Assembly (NCBI RefSeq): GCF_900100275.1
Contig: NZ_FNET01000011.1
Span: 186,001-250,000 of the forward strand
Direction: 5' to 3'
Source of the DNA: Lentzea albidocapillata subsp. violacea
GTDB taxonomy: Bacteria; Actinomycetota; Actinomycetes; Mycobacteriales; Pseudonocardiaceae
DNA: 64,000 nt
The position numbers and the translations under genes were made by a program. The notes below the pieces were generated by a model. It saw nothing but the letters and a program-made list of their open reading frames with translations. It had not been told where the DNA came from and searched no databases. Below, one piece after another: positions 7,955 through 17,109 of this stretch (the first letter of the stretch is position 1; every line of letters starts with the position of its first letter).

Positions 7955-8991
7955 GTTCTGGTGTTCTCCACCAGCCCGTCAACTTGCCCGCCAACCAGCC
8001 GAAGCAGTTCTACCGCGGTGGTGAGGCGATCGCCGCGTTGCGCGGCGGGACCAGCGGCGACTTCGGCCCCGAGGACTGGGTGGCGTCGACGACGTCGCTC
8101 TACGGGCGCGACGATGCCGGGTTGACAACGTTGCCAAACGGCGTACTCCTGCGCGACGCGGTGCAAGCGGACCCGACCGGCTGGCTCGGCGCGGACCACG
8201 CGGCGAAGTTCGGCGGCGACACGGCGTTGCTGGTGAAGCTACTCGACGCGGGCCAGCGACTGCCGGTGCACTGTCACCCGTCGAACGCCTTCGCGGCCTC
8301 GCACCTGAACTGCCGCCACGGCAAGACGGAGGCGTGGATCGTCGTCGGCACCACCGGCCCGAACCCGACCGTCTACATAGGATTCCGCGACGACGTGCCC
8401 GCGGACACCGTCGCCGGCTGGGTCGCCACGCAGGACACGAAGGCGATGCTCGACGCGCTGAACCCGGTCTGCGTCCGGCCCGGCGACACGGTGTTCGTGC
8501 CCGCCGGCGTACCGCACGCGATCGGCGAGGGCGTGTTCATCGTGGAACTGCAGCAGCCCACGGACTTCTCGGTCACGCTGGAGTGGCAGGGTTTCCTCGC
8601 CAACGCCGACATCGGCCACCTCGGCCTCGGCTACGACGTCGCGCTCGACTGCGTCGACCGGCGGGGCTGGAGCGGCAAGCTCGAGGAGCTGGTGCACCAG
8701 ACGTCCGAGAAGTGGGCGCCGTCGGTCGATCTCCTCGGCCACGACGCGGACCCGTTCTTCCAGGCCGACCGCCTGCACGTCGAAGGTTCCTGCACGCTGG
8801 AGCCGTCGTTCGCCGTGCTGGTCGTACTGGAGGGCGCGGGCAAGCTCGGTGAGCTGGAGGTGCACAAGGGCAGCACGCTCGTCGTGCCGCACGCGGCGGG
8901 CGAACTCGGCCTGACCGGTGACCTGGTGGCGATCCGCTGCCGCCCACCCGTTCTGTCCACAGTGTCGTCGATGGAGGATGTGACGCCGTGA
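7951..8991 (+). CDS. Class I mannose-6-phosphate isomerase-like protein
   Basis: This 346-residue cupin-fold enzyme should interconvert mannose-6-P and fructose-6-P, or do a related aldose-ketose isomerisation. The zinc-site signatures are present: PVHCHPSNAFA, then the glutamate in GKTEAWIV, and the histidine in FVPAGVPHAIG. It begins with GTG overlapping the lacI stop by four bases and ends four bases into the ATPase gene, so translation is coupled. An operator copy lies inside it at 8124. Its place in a sugar ABC operon suggests the imported sugar is mannose, fructose or a related hexose. The presence of a kinase for that sugar in this window was not seen. Confidence 0.8.
   Translation: MSSGVLHQPVNLPANQPKQFYRGGEAIAALRGGTSGDFGPEDWVASTTSLYGRDDAGLTTLPNGVLLRDAVQADPTGWLGADHAAKFGGDTALLVKLLDAGQRLPVHCHPSNAFAASHLNCRHGKTEAWIVVGTTGPNPTVYIGFRDDVPADTVAGWVATQDTKAMLDALNPVCVRPGDTVFVPAGVPHAIGEGVFIVELQQPTDFSVTLEWQGFLANADIGHLGLGYDVALDCVDRRGWSGKLEELVHQTSEKWAPSVDLLGHDADPFFQADRLHVEGSCTLEPSFAVLVVLEGAGKLGELEVHKGSTLVVPHAAGELGLTGDLVAIRCRPPVLSTVSSMEDVTP
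8124..8135. promoter_or_regulatory. LacI-type operator, copy 2 (inside the isomerase gene)
   Basis: GACAACGTTGCC differs from the perfect palindrome at one base. With flanks, TGACAACGTTGCCA matches 13 of 14 positions of the consensus. It sits about 170 bases inside the isomerase coding sequence, in a locally AT-richer stretch, suggesting a roadblock or looping site for the same repressor. Confidence 0.65.
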
Positions 8992-9752
8992 GCCAGCCAT
9001 TGCTGGAGGCTCGTGATCTCACGAAGAACTACGGCACCGTGGAAGCTCTGCGCGGTGCCTCGTTCACCGCCTACCCGGGTGAGGTCGTGTCGCTGATCGG
9101 CGACAACGGCGCGGGCAAGTCCACCCTGGTGAAGTGCCTGTCCGGGGTGGAGCAGCCGACCGGCGGCACGCTGACGTTCGACGGCGAGCCGCTCATCCTG
9201 AACTCCCCCAACGACGCCCGCGGCCTGGGCATCGAGACGGTGTTCCAGGACCTCGCGGTCGCGCCGGACCTCGACCCGGCCGCGAACATGTTCCTGGGCA
9301 GGGAGATCCTCAAGCCCGGCGTCCTCGGGTTCCTGGGCGTGCTCGACAAGAAGGCGATGCGCCGGCAGGCCACCGAGCACTTCACCCGGTTCGGCGCGAC
9401 GCTGCAGAGCATCGACGTGCCGATCGCCGCGTTGTCCGGTGGCCAGCGCCAGTCCGTGGCGGTCGCGCGGTCGGTGGCGTGGGCGTCGAAGCTCGTGTTC
9501 ATGGACGAGCCGACGGCCGCGCTCGGTGTGCTGCAACGGGAACGCGTGCTCGACGTGATCAAGCGCGTGCGCGACGAGGGCATCGCCGTCGTGCTGATCT
9601 CGCACAACATGCCCGAGGTGCTGTCGGTCTCCGACCGCGTCGAGGTGCTGCGCCTCGGCCGTCGCGTGGCCCGTTTCAAGGCTTCCGAGACCAGCGTGGA
9701 AGAACTCGTCGGCGCGATGACCGGCGCGCTGACCCAGGAGGACGCAGCCTGA
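8988..9752 (+). CDS. Sugar ABC importer ATPase (single-domain, FrcA-like)
   Basis: This 254-residue protein has one complete nucleotide-binding domain: Walker A GDNGAGKST, Q-loop around VFQDLAV, signature LSGGQRQ, Walker B VFMDEPTAAL and the switch histidine in ISHNMPE. Sugar importers of the CUT2 class (RbsA, XylG) normally fuse two such domains. A single domain resembles the FrcA type of fructose importer. It powers the membrane channel encoded next. The start GTG overlaps the isomerase stop, and its TGA overlaps the permease ATG by one base. Confidence 0.9.
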   Translation: MSQPLLEARDLTKNYGTVEALRGASFTAYPGEVVSLIGDNGAGKSTLVKCLSGVEQPTGGTLTFDGEPLILNSPNDARGLGIETVFQDLAVAPDLDPAANMFLGREILKPGVLGFLGVLDKKAMRRQATEHFTRFGATLQSIDVPIAALSGGQRQSVAVARSVAWASKLVFMDEPTAALGVLQRERVLDVIKRVRDEGIAVVLISHNMPEVLSVSDRVEVLRLGRRVARFKASETSVEELVGAMTGALTQEDAA

Positions 9753-10786
9753 TGATTGAGGACAAGACAACGTTGTCAGCTGTGCCAGGCGAGCCGCGCA
9801 CGTCGTTGCTCAAACGCCTGACCAGCGCGAACACGCTCTGGATCGGGCTGGTGCTGCTCGTCCTGGTCGCCACGTTCGGCGCGATCCGGCCGGACGCGAT
9901 CTTCCAGGTGACCACGCTGCAGTTCCTGCTCGCGGAAACGGCAGTGCTGCTGGTGCTCTCGGTCGGCATGACGTTCGTGATCATCACGTCCGGCATCGAC
10001 CTGTCCGTCGGTTCGGTGCTGGTGTTCGCGTCGGTGGCCTCCGCCATGGCGATGAACTCCGTGTCCGGCGGCGACGCGACGAACGCCGGCTGGGGCGTGA
10101 TCGCGTTCGGACTGCTGGTCGCGGTGGTCAGCGGCGCGGCCTGGGGTCTGCTCAACGGCCTGCTGATCTCGCGCGCGAAGATCCCGGCGCTGATCGTGAC
10201 CCTGGGTTCGTTCGGCGCGGCGCAGGGCGCGGCTTTGTTGCTGAACAACGGTTCCAACGTGTCCGGCATCCCGGACAGGCTGAACCGCACCTTCGGTTCC
10301 GGCACGTACCTCGGGATCCCGAACATCGTGATCGTGGCCGCGGTCGTCACCGCTCTCGGCGCGTTGCTGCTGTCGACCACGCGGTTCGGCCGCTACACCT
10401 ACGCGGTCGGCTCGAACGAGGAGGCGGCACGGCGCGTCGGCATCTCGGTGCGCGGCCACCTGACGAAGGTGTACCTGCTCGCGGGCACCCTGGCGGGTCT
10501 CGCGGGCTTCATGGGCAACGCGTTCTTCCGCGTCGCGGTCGTCACCGGCCACGAGACGGACAACCTGAACGCGATCGCCGCCGTCGTCCTGGGTGGCACC
10601 AGCATCTTCGGCGGCATGGGGTCGGTGCTGGGCACGGTCTTCGGCGTGTTCATCCCGGCGGTGCTGGAGAAGGGCCTCGTGATCATCGGGGTCAAGGAGT
10701 TCTGGCAGCCGATCGCCGTGGCGATCGTGCTGGTGGCCGCCGTGTGGCTGGACCAGACACGGCGTCGGGCGCGCAACCAACGTTAG
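9752..10786 (+). CDS. CUT2-class sugar ABC permease
   Basis: This 344-residue integral membrane protein has about ten hydrophobic segments. It carries the class signatures GMTFVIITSGIDLSVGSVL, NGLLI...ALIVTLG and AAVVLGGTSIFGGMGSVLGT. It pairs with the preceding ATPase and the following lipoprotein in import of a monosaccharide. The ATG at 9752 is chosen because it overlaps the ATPase stop; the frame is open well upstream, but that part is shadow. A perfect operator palindrome spans codons 5-9, so an internal promoter or repression point may exist. Confidence 0.92.
   Translation: MIEDKTTLSAVPGEPRTSLLKRLTSANTLWIGLVLLVLVATFGAIRPDAIFQVTTLQFLLAETAVLLVLSVGMTFVIITSGIDLSVGSVLVFASVASAMAMNSVSGGDATNAGWGVIAFGLLVAVVSGAAWGLLNGLLISRAKIPALIVTLGSFGAAQGAALLLNNGSNVSGIPDRLNRTFGSGTYLGIPNIVIVAAVVTALGALLLSTTRFGRYTYAVGSNEEAARRVGISVRGHLTKVYLLAGTLAGLAGFMGNAFFRVAVVTGHETDNLNAIAAVVLGGTSIFGGMGSVLGTVFGVFIPAVLEKGLVIIGVKEFWQPIAVAIVLVAAVWLDQTRRRARNQR
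9766..9777. promoter_or_regulatory. LacI-type operator, copy 3 (start of the permease gene)
   Basis: GACAACGTTGTC is identical to copy 1. It lies 14 bases after the permease start codon. The flanked form AGACAACGTTGTCA matches 13 of 14 consensus bases. Confidence 0.7.
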
Positions 10787-10802
10787 GAAAGGTGCTGGAC
10801 CA

Positions 10803-11777
10803 ATGAAGATCCGCTCCGCAGCGGCTGTCTGTGCCGCTTTCCTGCTCGCCGCGTGTGGCGGGGGTGGGCAGATTGGTGACTCGGGTTCGGGCGACTCGGC
10901 CACGAACAAGAAGCTGGTGCTGATCCCCGGCATCACGGCGGAACCGTTCTACATCTCGATGCAGTGCGGTTTCGAGGAGGCGGCGAAGGCCGCGGGCTAC
11001 GAGTTCGACACGCAGGCCCCCGCGAAGTTCGACGCGGCCCAGCAGACCCCGATCGTCACGGGCATCCTCGCGTCGAAGCCGGCCGCGGTCCTGATCGCGC
11101 CGACCGACGACAAGGCCATGGCAGGCCCGATGAAGCAACTCAAGGACGCGGGCATCAAGGTCGTCGAGGTCGACACCAAGCTGCAGGACACCTCGATCGG
11201 CGTCTCCTCGATCTCGTCCAACAACGAGCAGGGCGGCAAGCTCGCGGCCGAGACGCTGAACAAGCTCGCCGCCGGCAAGTCCGGCTCGGTGCTGGTGCTC
11301 AACACCAAGGCCGGCACGTCCACCACGGACGCGCGCGCCAAGGGTTTCGAGGACGCCATCAAGGCGTTCCCGAACCTCAAGTACATCGGCCAGCAGTACA
11401 CCGACAACGAGCCCGCCACCGCGGCCTCGAAGGTGACCGCGACCCTGGCCGCGAACCCGGACCTGATCGGCGTGTTCGCGACCAACCTCAACACCGGTGA
11501 GGGCGCGGCGACCGGCCTGCGCAACGCGGGCAAGACCGGCACGGTGAACCTCGTCGGCTTCGACGCCTCACCGAACCAGGTGAAGGACCTGCAGGGCGGC
11601 ACCGTGCAGGCCCTGATCGCCCAGGACCCCGCCACGATCGGCAAGCAGGGCGTCGAGCAGGCCCTGGCCGCGATCGAGGGCAAGGAGATCAAGCGCAACA
11701 TCGAGACCGATCTCGTCGCCATCACGAAGGACGACGCTTCGGCCAACTCGAAGTACTTCTACAAGGAGTCCTGCTGA
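10803..11777 (+). CDS. Sugar-binding lipoprotein of the ABC importer
   Basis: The 324-residue protein begins with a lipoprotein signal (KIRSAAAVCAAFLLAAC); the lipobox LLAAC makes Cys18 the lipidated residue. A Gly/Ser-rich linker leads into a type I periplasmic-binding fold (KLVLIPGITAEPFYISMQCGFEEAA, DNEPATAASKV, LVGFDASPNQVKDLQGG) of the ribose/galactose group. It captures the sugar outside the membrane for the permease. GGAAAGG lies about nine bases ahead of the ATG. It is the last gene of the operon and is followed by a strong hairpin. Confidence 0.92.
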   Translation: MKIRSAAAVCAAFLLAACGGGGQIGDSGSGDSATNKKLVLIPGITAEPFYISMQCGFEEAAKAAGYEFDTQAPAKFDAAQQTPIVTGILASKPAAVLIAPTDDKAMAGPMKQLKDAGIKVVEVDTKLQDTSIGVSSISSNNEQGGKLAAETLNKLAAGKSGSVLVLNTKAGTSTTDARAKGFEDAIKAFPNLKYIGQQYTDNEPATAASKVTATLAANPDLIGVFATNLNTGEGAATGLRNAGKTGTVNLVGFDASPNQVKDLQGGTVQALIAQDPATIGKQGVEQALAAIEGKEIKRNIETDLVAITKDDASANSKYFYKESC

Positions 11778-11787
11778 GTTCTGCCTC

Positions 11788-11824
11788 CCGGAGGGCCGTT
11801 CCCGCCCAGGGGACGGCCCTCCGG
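11788..11824 (+). terminator. Terminator of the sugar ABC operon
   Basis: A 16-base arm at 11788-11803 pairs with 11809-11824 with a single G-U wobble and a five-base loop (GCCCA). It begins eleven bases past the lipoprotein stop. No U-tract follows, which is usual for actinobacterial terminators. Confidence 0.8.
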
Positions 11825-11963
11825 CCTGTCCGGGCTTGATGACGCATGTCACGGGTGTTTGTCCGAGTGGCGTAAGACCCAAGTCGTACGAACCCGTCAT
11901 CGTTCAGCCGATGTCCAGCGCCCCCGGAACCGATGAGCTGGAGGCACAGTGGAGGGGGCTCGA

Positions 11964-13472
11964 ATGCTACGAACGAAAACCGCGGCGGCGCTGGCCGTCG
12001 TGACCGCGTCATCCCTGCTCATCGCACCACAGGCGCTGGCCGCACCACCGCAGGAGATCCGGTGGCAGAAGTGCAGTGAGGAGCCAGGCTTCGAACGGCT
12101 GGAGTGCGGCAGCTTCACCGCGCCGATGGACTGGAACAACCCGCGCAACGGCAAGACCATCACCATCGCGGTCAGCCGCACGGTTCCGTTGAACGGCAAG
12201 GCGAAGACCGCGGTCTTCACCAATCCCGGCGGGCCAGGCGGTGCCGGGCGCACGTTGCCGCTGGTCTACCTGAACCGGCCGAAGCTCAGCGAGAACGCCG
12301 AGATCTACGGCATCGACGTGCGCGGCACCGGTGCCAGCAGCAACGTCACGTGCGGCGGGTTCGACACCCTCGGCGCGACGGACCCGCGAGACCGGAGCAG
12401 GGCCAACCTCGACCTTATCTACAGCGGCATGGAGCTGCAGGCGAAGTTCTGCCAGACCAAGTCCGGCGAGCTCGGCAGGTACATCACCACCGACCAGACC
12501 GTGCGCGACCTCGACCTGCTCCGCCAGATCCTGGGCCGCAAGAAGGTCGACTGGCTCGGCTACTCCGGCGGCAGCTGGATGGGCGCCTACTACGCCACGT
12601 ACTTCCCGAAGACGCTCGACAAGATCGTCCTCGACTCCAACACCGAGTTCACCGCGCCGTGGCAGACGGTGTTCGGCGACTTCGGCATGGGCTTCGAGCG
12701 GCGGTTTCGCGTCGACTTCGCGCCGTGGGTCGCCAAGCACGACAACGTCTACCACCTCGGCAAGACCGGTGAAGAAGTGCGCCAAACCTATGAGCGGACG
12801 CGCGCGAAGCTCGCCCAGCAGCCCGTCACCCTGCCCGAGGGCACGTACTACCCGGTCACGCTGGACCTGGTGCTCGTCCAGGGCCAGTACAGCAAGTACG
12901 CGTTCGACGGCGCCGCGCGCAAGCTGGCTGAACTGGCCGGCACGGTGCCGACGCCGCTGACGGCGCAGGCGAGCTACCCGGACGCGGCGAACGCCACGCT
13001 GCACTCGATCGTCTGCAACGACACGAAGTTCCGCGGTGAACGCAGGTTCCTGGAACGCGATGCCGCCCGGGACGGCGCGAAGTGGCCGCTGCTGGGCTAC
13101 TACCAGATCATGGGCCCCTGCGCGTACTGGGACCGGCCGAACGTCAACCTCAAGCGCCCCAACGGCATCGGTGTCACGCCGACGCTGATGGTGCAGTCCG
13201 AACGCGACGCGCCGACGCCGATCGAAGGTGCCCGCAAGGCGCACGCCGGGTTCGCCGGATCACGGATGCTGACGGTGAAGGACGAGGGTGACCACGGCAT
13301 CTACGGCTTCGACAACGGTTGTGTGAACGACGTCGTCGAGCGCTACCTCGTCGACCGCGTGACGCCGTCCGGAGACCTGTCCTGCCCCGGTGTGCCGCTG
13401 CCCGAACCGGGTCAGCAGCAGGCCGGTCCGCTGGAGCAGGCCCGGAAGCTGGCGGTTCAGCTGGGCTGGTGA
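11964..13472 (+). CDS. Secreted alpha/beta hydrolase, TAP-like (tripeptidyl aminopeptidase family)
   Basis: GGAGGGG seven bases ahead fixes the ATG at 11964 (502 residues); a GTG five codons upstream is less likely because it overlaps that site. A Sec signal peptide ends near PQALAAPP. The fold shows the oxyanion stretch FTNPGGPGGAG, the nucleophile elbow GYSGGSWMG, the acid in SERDAPTPIEGA and the histidine in DEGDHGIYG, all in the layout of the SlpD/SlpE and TAP families of Streptomyces exo-peptidases. It probably clips N-terminal peptides from extracellular proteins. Its 3' end overlaps the convergent lipoprotein gene by 16 bases. Confidence 0.88.
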   Translation: MLRTKTAAALAVVTASSLLIAPQALAAPPQEIRWQKCSEEPGFERLECGSFTAPMDWNNPRNGKTITIAVSRTVPLNGKAKTAVFTNPGGPGGAGRTLPLVYLNRPKLSENAEIYGIDVRGTGASSNVTCGGFDTLGATDPRDRSRANLDLIYSGMELQAKFCQTKSGELGRYITTDQTVRDLDLLRQILGRKKVDWLGYSGGSWMGAYYATYFPKTLDKIVLDSNTEFTAPWQTVFGDFGMGFERRFRVDFAPWVAKHDNVYHLGKTGEEVRQTYERTRAKLAQQPVTLPEGTYYPVTLDLVLVQGQYSKYAFDGAARKLAELAGTVPTPLTAQASYPDAANATLHSIVCNDTKFRGERRFLERDAARDGAKWPLLGYYQIMGPCAYWDRPNVNLKRPNGIGVTPTLMVQSERDAPTPIEGARKAHAGFAGSRMLTVKDEGDHGIYGFDNGCVNDVVERYLVDRVTPSGDLSCPGVPLPEPGQQQAGPLEQARKLAVQLGW

Positions 13473-14071
13473 ATCTCCAGCACGGCCCGGGCGAACGTCG
13501 TGTACCAGGGGCTTTCGGTGAACGCCTGTCCGGTCTCCTCGCCAAGGTAGAGGTCGATGTGCCTCTCCCCGCCGAGACCGGGAGTGAACTCGTCGGTGAT
13601 CTGCCACGACGAGGACGCGAGCTTCTGGCACACGACGGCGTCGACGTTGCCGCCCTCGGGCGTCTGTCCACACGAGACGAGCTTGATCCGTGAGCCCGTC
13701 CTCAGCCCGTCCGCGGCAGCCGAGACGAAGGGCTGCAACGGCTTGCCGAACGAGTCACGCGGCTCGGTGTCGAGCCAGTAGCCCTTGTCGTGGGACCAGT
13801 TGAGGTACCGGCCGTCCACCGTGCGGCCGGTACCCTCGTCCTGCACCGCCTTCGCGAACGACCGCGGGAACGTGCCGAGCACGTCGTCACCGTTCTCGCA
13901 GTCGATGTCCGAGCATCCCCGCACGGGCACCGTCGGTCCACTGTGGAACGACTCGACGGCGGTGTAGTAGACGGTGACCTGCCAGCCCTCGTCGATGTCA
14001 CCGGCCGAGGGCGGCCCGACCTGACCGGCAGAGCACCCGGCCAGCAGCAGAACCGCCCACGACCAGCGCAC
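13457..14071 (-). CDS. Small secreted lipoprotein, possible 3D/double-psi-barrel domain
   Basis: The GTG at 14071 follows a full AGGAGGT site. The 204-residue product has a short lipoprotein signal with lipobox LLAGC. The mature part contains Cys pairs (RGCSDIDC, LVSCG...VVCQK), the stretch GYWLDTEPRDSFGKPLQPF, and a C-terminal WQITDEFTPGLGGERHIDLYLG. This resembles the barrel of 3D-domain proteins such as MltA or resuscitation factors, but that reading is tentative. It is the third gene of the wecB operon, twelve bases after the DUF2334 gene, so a role in envelope or polysaccharide processing is plausible. Confidence 0.75.
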   Translation of the reverse strand: MRWSWAVLLLAGCSAGQVGPPSAGDIDEGWQVTVYYTAVESFHSGPTVPVRGCSDIDCENGDDVLGTFPRSFAKAVQDEGTGRTVDGRYLNWSHDKGYWLDTEPRDSFGKPLQPFVSAAADGLRTGSRIKLVSCGQTPEGGNVDAVVCQKLASSSWQITDEFTPGLGGERHIDLYLGEETGQAFTESPWYTTFARAVLEIHQPS

Positions 14072-14083
14072 CCAGACCTCCTG

Positions 14084-15856
14084 TCACCCCGCCATGACGG
14101 TGCCGACGGACACGAACCGGTAGCCCGCGTTCTTCAGCCCCGAGACGGTCTGCTGCAGGTACCCGGTACCGAGGTACGGGTGGTAGAAGAAGCTCGCGAC
14201 ACCATCATCGACCACCTTGAGCTGGTTCGCCGTCCTGACCAGGTCGGCCGGCAGGCGGGCCGGGTGGTTGTTGAACGGCTCGGGCTCGACGTTGCCCACC
14301 GCTTCCGGCGCCACGACCGAGCCGTAGACGTCGCGGACCAGGTACGGGAAGTACTGGCCGTAGATCTTGTCGTACTGCGGCGTGCCGGTGCCGCACGCGC
14401 CACCGGGGCAGTACCCGGCGAAGTACAGGCCGCGGTCGTAACGCTTGCCGAAGTTCTGCTGGATGACCTCGTAGTCCACGGCGGACGCGGCGTAGTGCGG
14501 CGGTTCGAAGATGGCCGGCTTCGCGAAACCTGCCTGCGCGAACGTGTTCGTCGCCGAGTCGATCCGGCCCTGCATCCACGCCGCCGAGTCACCGGGGACC
14601 GGGCCGTCGTAGATCACGCTGTCGTTCTCGTTGACGTGGGCCAGGTAGAACTCGAAGTCGTTGCCACTGCGGCCGTCGTACGGGTTGACCGACTTGCCGA
14701 ACTGGTGCGTGTAGCCGTGCATCAGAATCGTGCCGCCGCGCTGGGTCATGTACCGCAGCGCTTTCACTACCTGCGGCTTCTGCGCGAGGTCCGCCGCCTC
14801 CGGCACGCCGTTGTTGTCGGCGCCCAGCGGGTTCTCGTAGCGCGGGTAGACCGCGATGCTGAACGGCACGTTCTGCGACCTCAGGTAGTCGGCGATCGCG
14901 CGCAGCTCGTTCGGGTCGGCGTCGGGGCCGACGTCCTCGATGCGCACCAGCGCCCGTTTGCGGTCGATCATCGCCGGGTTCGAGACCTTGCTGATCAGGT
15001 CCGCCGCGGCCAGGTAGCGGTCGCCGTGGTCGACGTAGCTGAACGGGATCTCACCGATGTAGGTCAGGTTCTTGGCCTTGGTGGCCCAGTTGATCGGGCC
15101 CACGGCCGAACCGGTCGCGACGGCCGGCGCCGACGCGATCGCCGGGTCGGTGATCGAGGTGATCATCAGACCGGACGGGGTCGCGAGCGGGTTGCGGCCG
15201 AGGTCGGTGTTCTCGTACCGGACGGTGGTCGCGGCACCGGTGTCGTACTGGACCCAGTTCCAGCCGTACGTGGCCTGGAAGCTCGGCGCACGGGCGGTGA
15301 GCTGCCAGATGTTGTGCGCCATCCACAGCACCGGCCTGCTGCCCGCGAGCACGTCGTCGAGGAACGCCACCGGAAGCGGCTCGTCGTAGGTCGAGCCGAT
15401 GTAGATCACGCCGGTGTAGCCGGACATCTCGCCGGCGGCGTACGAGCCGACCGGGTGCATGACGTACGCGCTGCCGTGCGACGCGAGGTTGCCCGCCTGC
15501 ACCGCGTAGGCCTCGCCCAGCCACGCCCAGGGACCCGTGCTGTCGTACAGGATCAGCGTCTTCTGCGACGCCTTCGCACCGGGCGCGCCGCCGCCGTTCG
15601 TGCCGGCCTGGGTGGAGGCCAGTCCGAGTGTCCCCAGGGCCGTCGAGACGACGCCGGGCTGCGCGGTGCGCTTGGCGACGCGCATGCTTGTCGTGGACGG
15701 CTTCTTGGTTGTCAACGGCGGCGCGGGCAGCGCGTTCCCGACGAGCTCGCCGACGGCCGGCCTGAGCGAGACGGGCGCGGCCTGGGCGGCGGGCGCGGGA
15801 ACCATCACGACCGCGAGAGCGACCCCGGCAGCGACCTTGAGCAGTCGGCTTCTCAT
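14084..15856 (-). CDS. Secreted DUF2334 protein (polysaccharide-deacetylase-like)
   Basis: This 590-residue protein has a signal peptide (RLLKVAAGVALAVVMVPAPAAQA) and two parts. Residues of about 95-300 resemble a class I amidotransferase-like sensing domain (KTLILYDSTG, GVIYIGSTYDEPLP). Residues of about 315-580 form a NodB-like TIM barrel of the DUF2334 type: the metal-site ALVRIEDVGPDADP, GGTILMHGYTHQ, FEPPHYAAS and FFYHPYLG. It probably removes acetyl groups from an N-acetylated sugar polymer outside the cell. Its ATGA start overlaps the wecB stop, and a polysaccharide synthase gene diverges upstream, so the substrate may be the polymer made by this locus. Confidence 0.85.
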   Translation of the reverse strand: MRSRLLKVAAGVALAVVMVPAPAAQAAPVSLRPAVGELVGNALPAPPLTTKKPSTTSMRVAKRTAQPGVVSTALGTLGLASTQAGTNGGGAPGAKASQKTLILYDSTGPWAWLGEAYAVQAGNLASHGSAYVMHPVGSYAAGEMSGYTGVIYIGSTYDEPLPVAFLDDVLAGSRPVLWMAHNIWQLTARAPSFQATYGWNWVQYDTGAATTVRYENTDLGRNPLATPSGLMITSITDPAIASAPAVATGSAVGPINWATKAKNLTYIGEIPFSYVDHGDRYLAAADLISKVSNPAMIDRKRALVRIEDVGPDADPNELRAIADYLRSQNVPFSIAVYPRYENPLGADNNGVPEAADLAQKPQVVKALRYMTQRGGTILMHGYTHQFGKSVNPYDGRSGNDFEFYLAHVNENDSVIYDGPVPGDSAAWMQGRIDSATNTFAQAGFAKPAIFEPPHYAASAVDYEVIQQNFGKRYDRGLYFAGYCPGGACGTGTPQYDKIYGQYFPYLVRDVYGSVVAPEAVGNVEPEPFNNHPARLPADLVRTANQLKVVDDGVASFFYHPYLGTGYLQQTVSGLKNAGYRFVSVGTVMAG

Positions 15857-17109
15857 GCCACATCAACCTCTCCGGACATGCGCACGGTGGCGCTGCCCGT
15901 GTAGGGAGCGAACTCGGCGGGTCGCTGCTGTCGCAGGCCCAGCAGCCAGGCCAGGGCCTGTTCGGTGCGCACGGACGCGAGGCCGTCGCCGAACGGGTTG
16001 CCGTCGGCGGTCATCGCCTCGCGGGCGGAGGGACTGTCGAGCAGTTGGAGCGTCAGCGCCGTGATGCGCTCGCGGTCGGTGCCGACGAGCACGGCACAGC
16101 CCGAGTTGACGGCCTCCATGCGTTCGGTCACGTCCCGCAGCACCAGCACTGGGACACCGAACGACGGCGCCTCCTCCTGGATGCCGCCCGAGTCGGACAG
16201 CACCAGCGTGCACTGGGCGAGCAGCCGGGCCATCTGCGCGTACGGCAGCGGATCGGTGACCGTGACGCGGGCGACGCCGCCCAGCACGTCCACCACCTGC
16301 TCGCGCACAGCGGGATTCGGGTGGGCGGGGAGCACGACCTCGACGTCGGGCCGTGTCCGCACGATGTCCGCCACCGCGTGCAGCACCTGGTCGAGGGGCT
16401 CGCCCCACGACTCGCGGCGGTGCGCGGTGACCAGCACGAGCCGCGACTGTCCGCTGTGGACCCGGTTCTCGATCTCCTGCAGCCGGGTGTCGCCGTAGGG
16501 CGCCCGGCGGGCGGCGACGCTGAGCACGGCGTCCACCACGGTGTTGCCGATGGTCAGGACGTTGTTGCCCTGCAACGACTCCGCGGCGAGGTGCGCGGCC
16601 GAGTCCGCGGTCGGTGTGAGGTGCAGTGACGCGAGCTGGCCGACCATCTTGCGGTTCCCCTCCTCGGGGAACGGCGAGGTGAGGTCGTGCGAGCGCAGCC
16701 CGGCTTCCAGGTGCACGACGGGGATCTGGCGCCAGAACGCGGCGAGCGCGCCCGCGAGCGTCGTCGTCGTGTCGCCCTGCACGAGCACCGCGCCCGGTGT
16801 GCGTTCGGTGAACAGCCGGTCGAGTTCCTCGATCAGCTGGCTGGTCAGCTCGGCCTGGCCGCCCGTGACCCGGTTCAGCTTGAGCCTGACGTCGGCCGTG
16901 CAGCCGAACGACTCCAGCGCCTGGTCGACCATCTCCGGGTGCTGCCCGGAGTTCACGAGCACCGGCCGGAGACGACCGCACGCGAACATCGCGGCCGCCA
17001 CGGGGGCCATCTTCACTGCTTCCGGGCGCGTTCCCGCGACCAGGAAAACCTCCGGAACCTCGCCCCGTAAGAACTGCCGAGGGCCGGGCACCAGGGCATT
17101 TAGTCCCAT
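15853..17109 (-). CDS. wecB: UDP-N-acetylglucosamine 2-epimerase (non-hydrolysing)
   Basis: This 418-residue enzyme interconverts UDP-GlcNAc and UDP-ManNAc. The family signatures are EVFLVAGTRPEAVKMAPV at the front, TGQ-like GGQAELTSQ, VLVQGDTTTTLAGALAAF, VHLEAGLRSHDLTSPFPEE, VTAHRRESWGEP and LSDSGGIQEEAPSFGVPVLVLRD with the UDP-binding SDSGG. The ATG follows AGAGGT at good spacing. It heads a three-gene operon with a deacetylase-like protein and a lipoprotein. Together with the divergent GT2 synthase this suggests an envelope polymer with ManNAc or GlcNAc. Confidence 0.92.
   Translation of the reverse strand: MGLNALVPGPRQFLRGEVPEVFLVAGTRPEAVKMAPVAAAMFACGRLRPVLVNSGQHPEMVDQALESFGCTADVRLKLNRVTGGQAELTSQLIEELDRLFTERTPGAVLVQGDTTTTLAGALAAFWRQIPVVHLEAGLRSHDLTSPFPEEGNRKMVGQLASLHLTPTADSAAHLAAESLQGNNVLTIGNTVVDAVLSVAARRAPYGDTRLQEIENRVHSGQSRLVLVTAHRRESWGEPLDQVLHAVADIVRTRPDVEVVLPAHPNPAVREQVVDVLGGVARVTVTDPLPYAQMARLLAQCTLVLSDSGGIQEEAPSFGVPVLVLRDVTERMEAVNSGCAVLVGTDRERITALTLQLLDSPSAREAMTADGNPFGDGLASVRTEQALAWLLGLRQQRPAEFAPYTGSATVRMSGEVDVA

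Noticed and set aside
9134-9751. N-terminal extension of the sugar permease
   Set aside because: This frame is a shadow of the ATPase gene. The ATG at 9752, overlapping the ATPase stop, gives the normal permease length.
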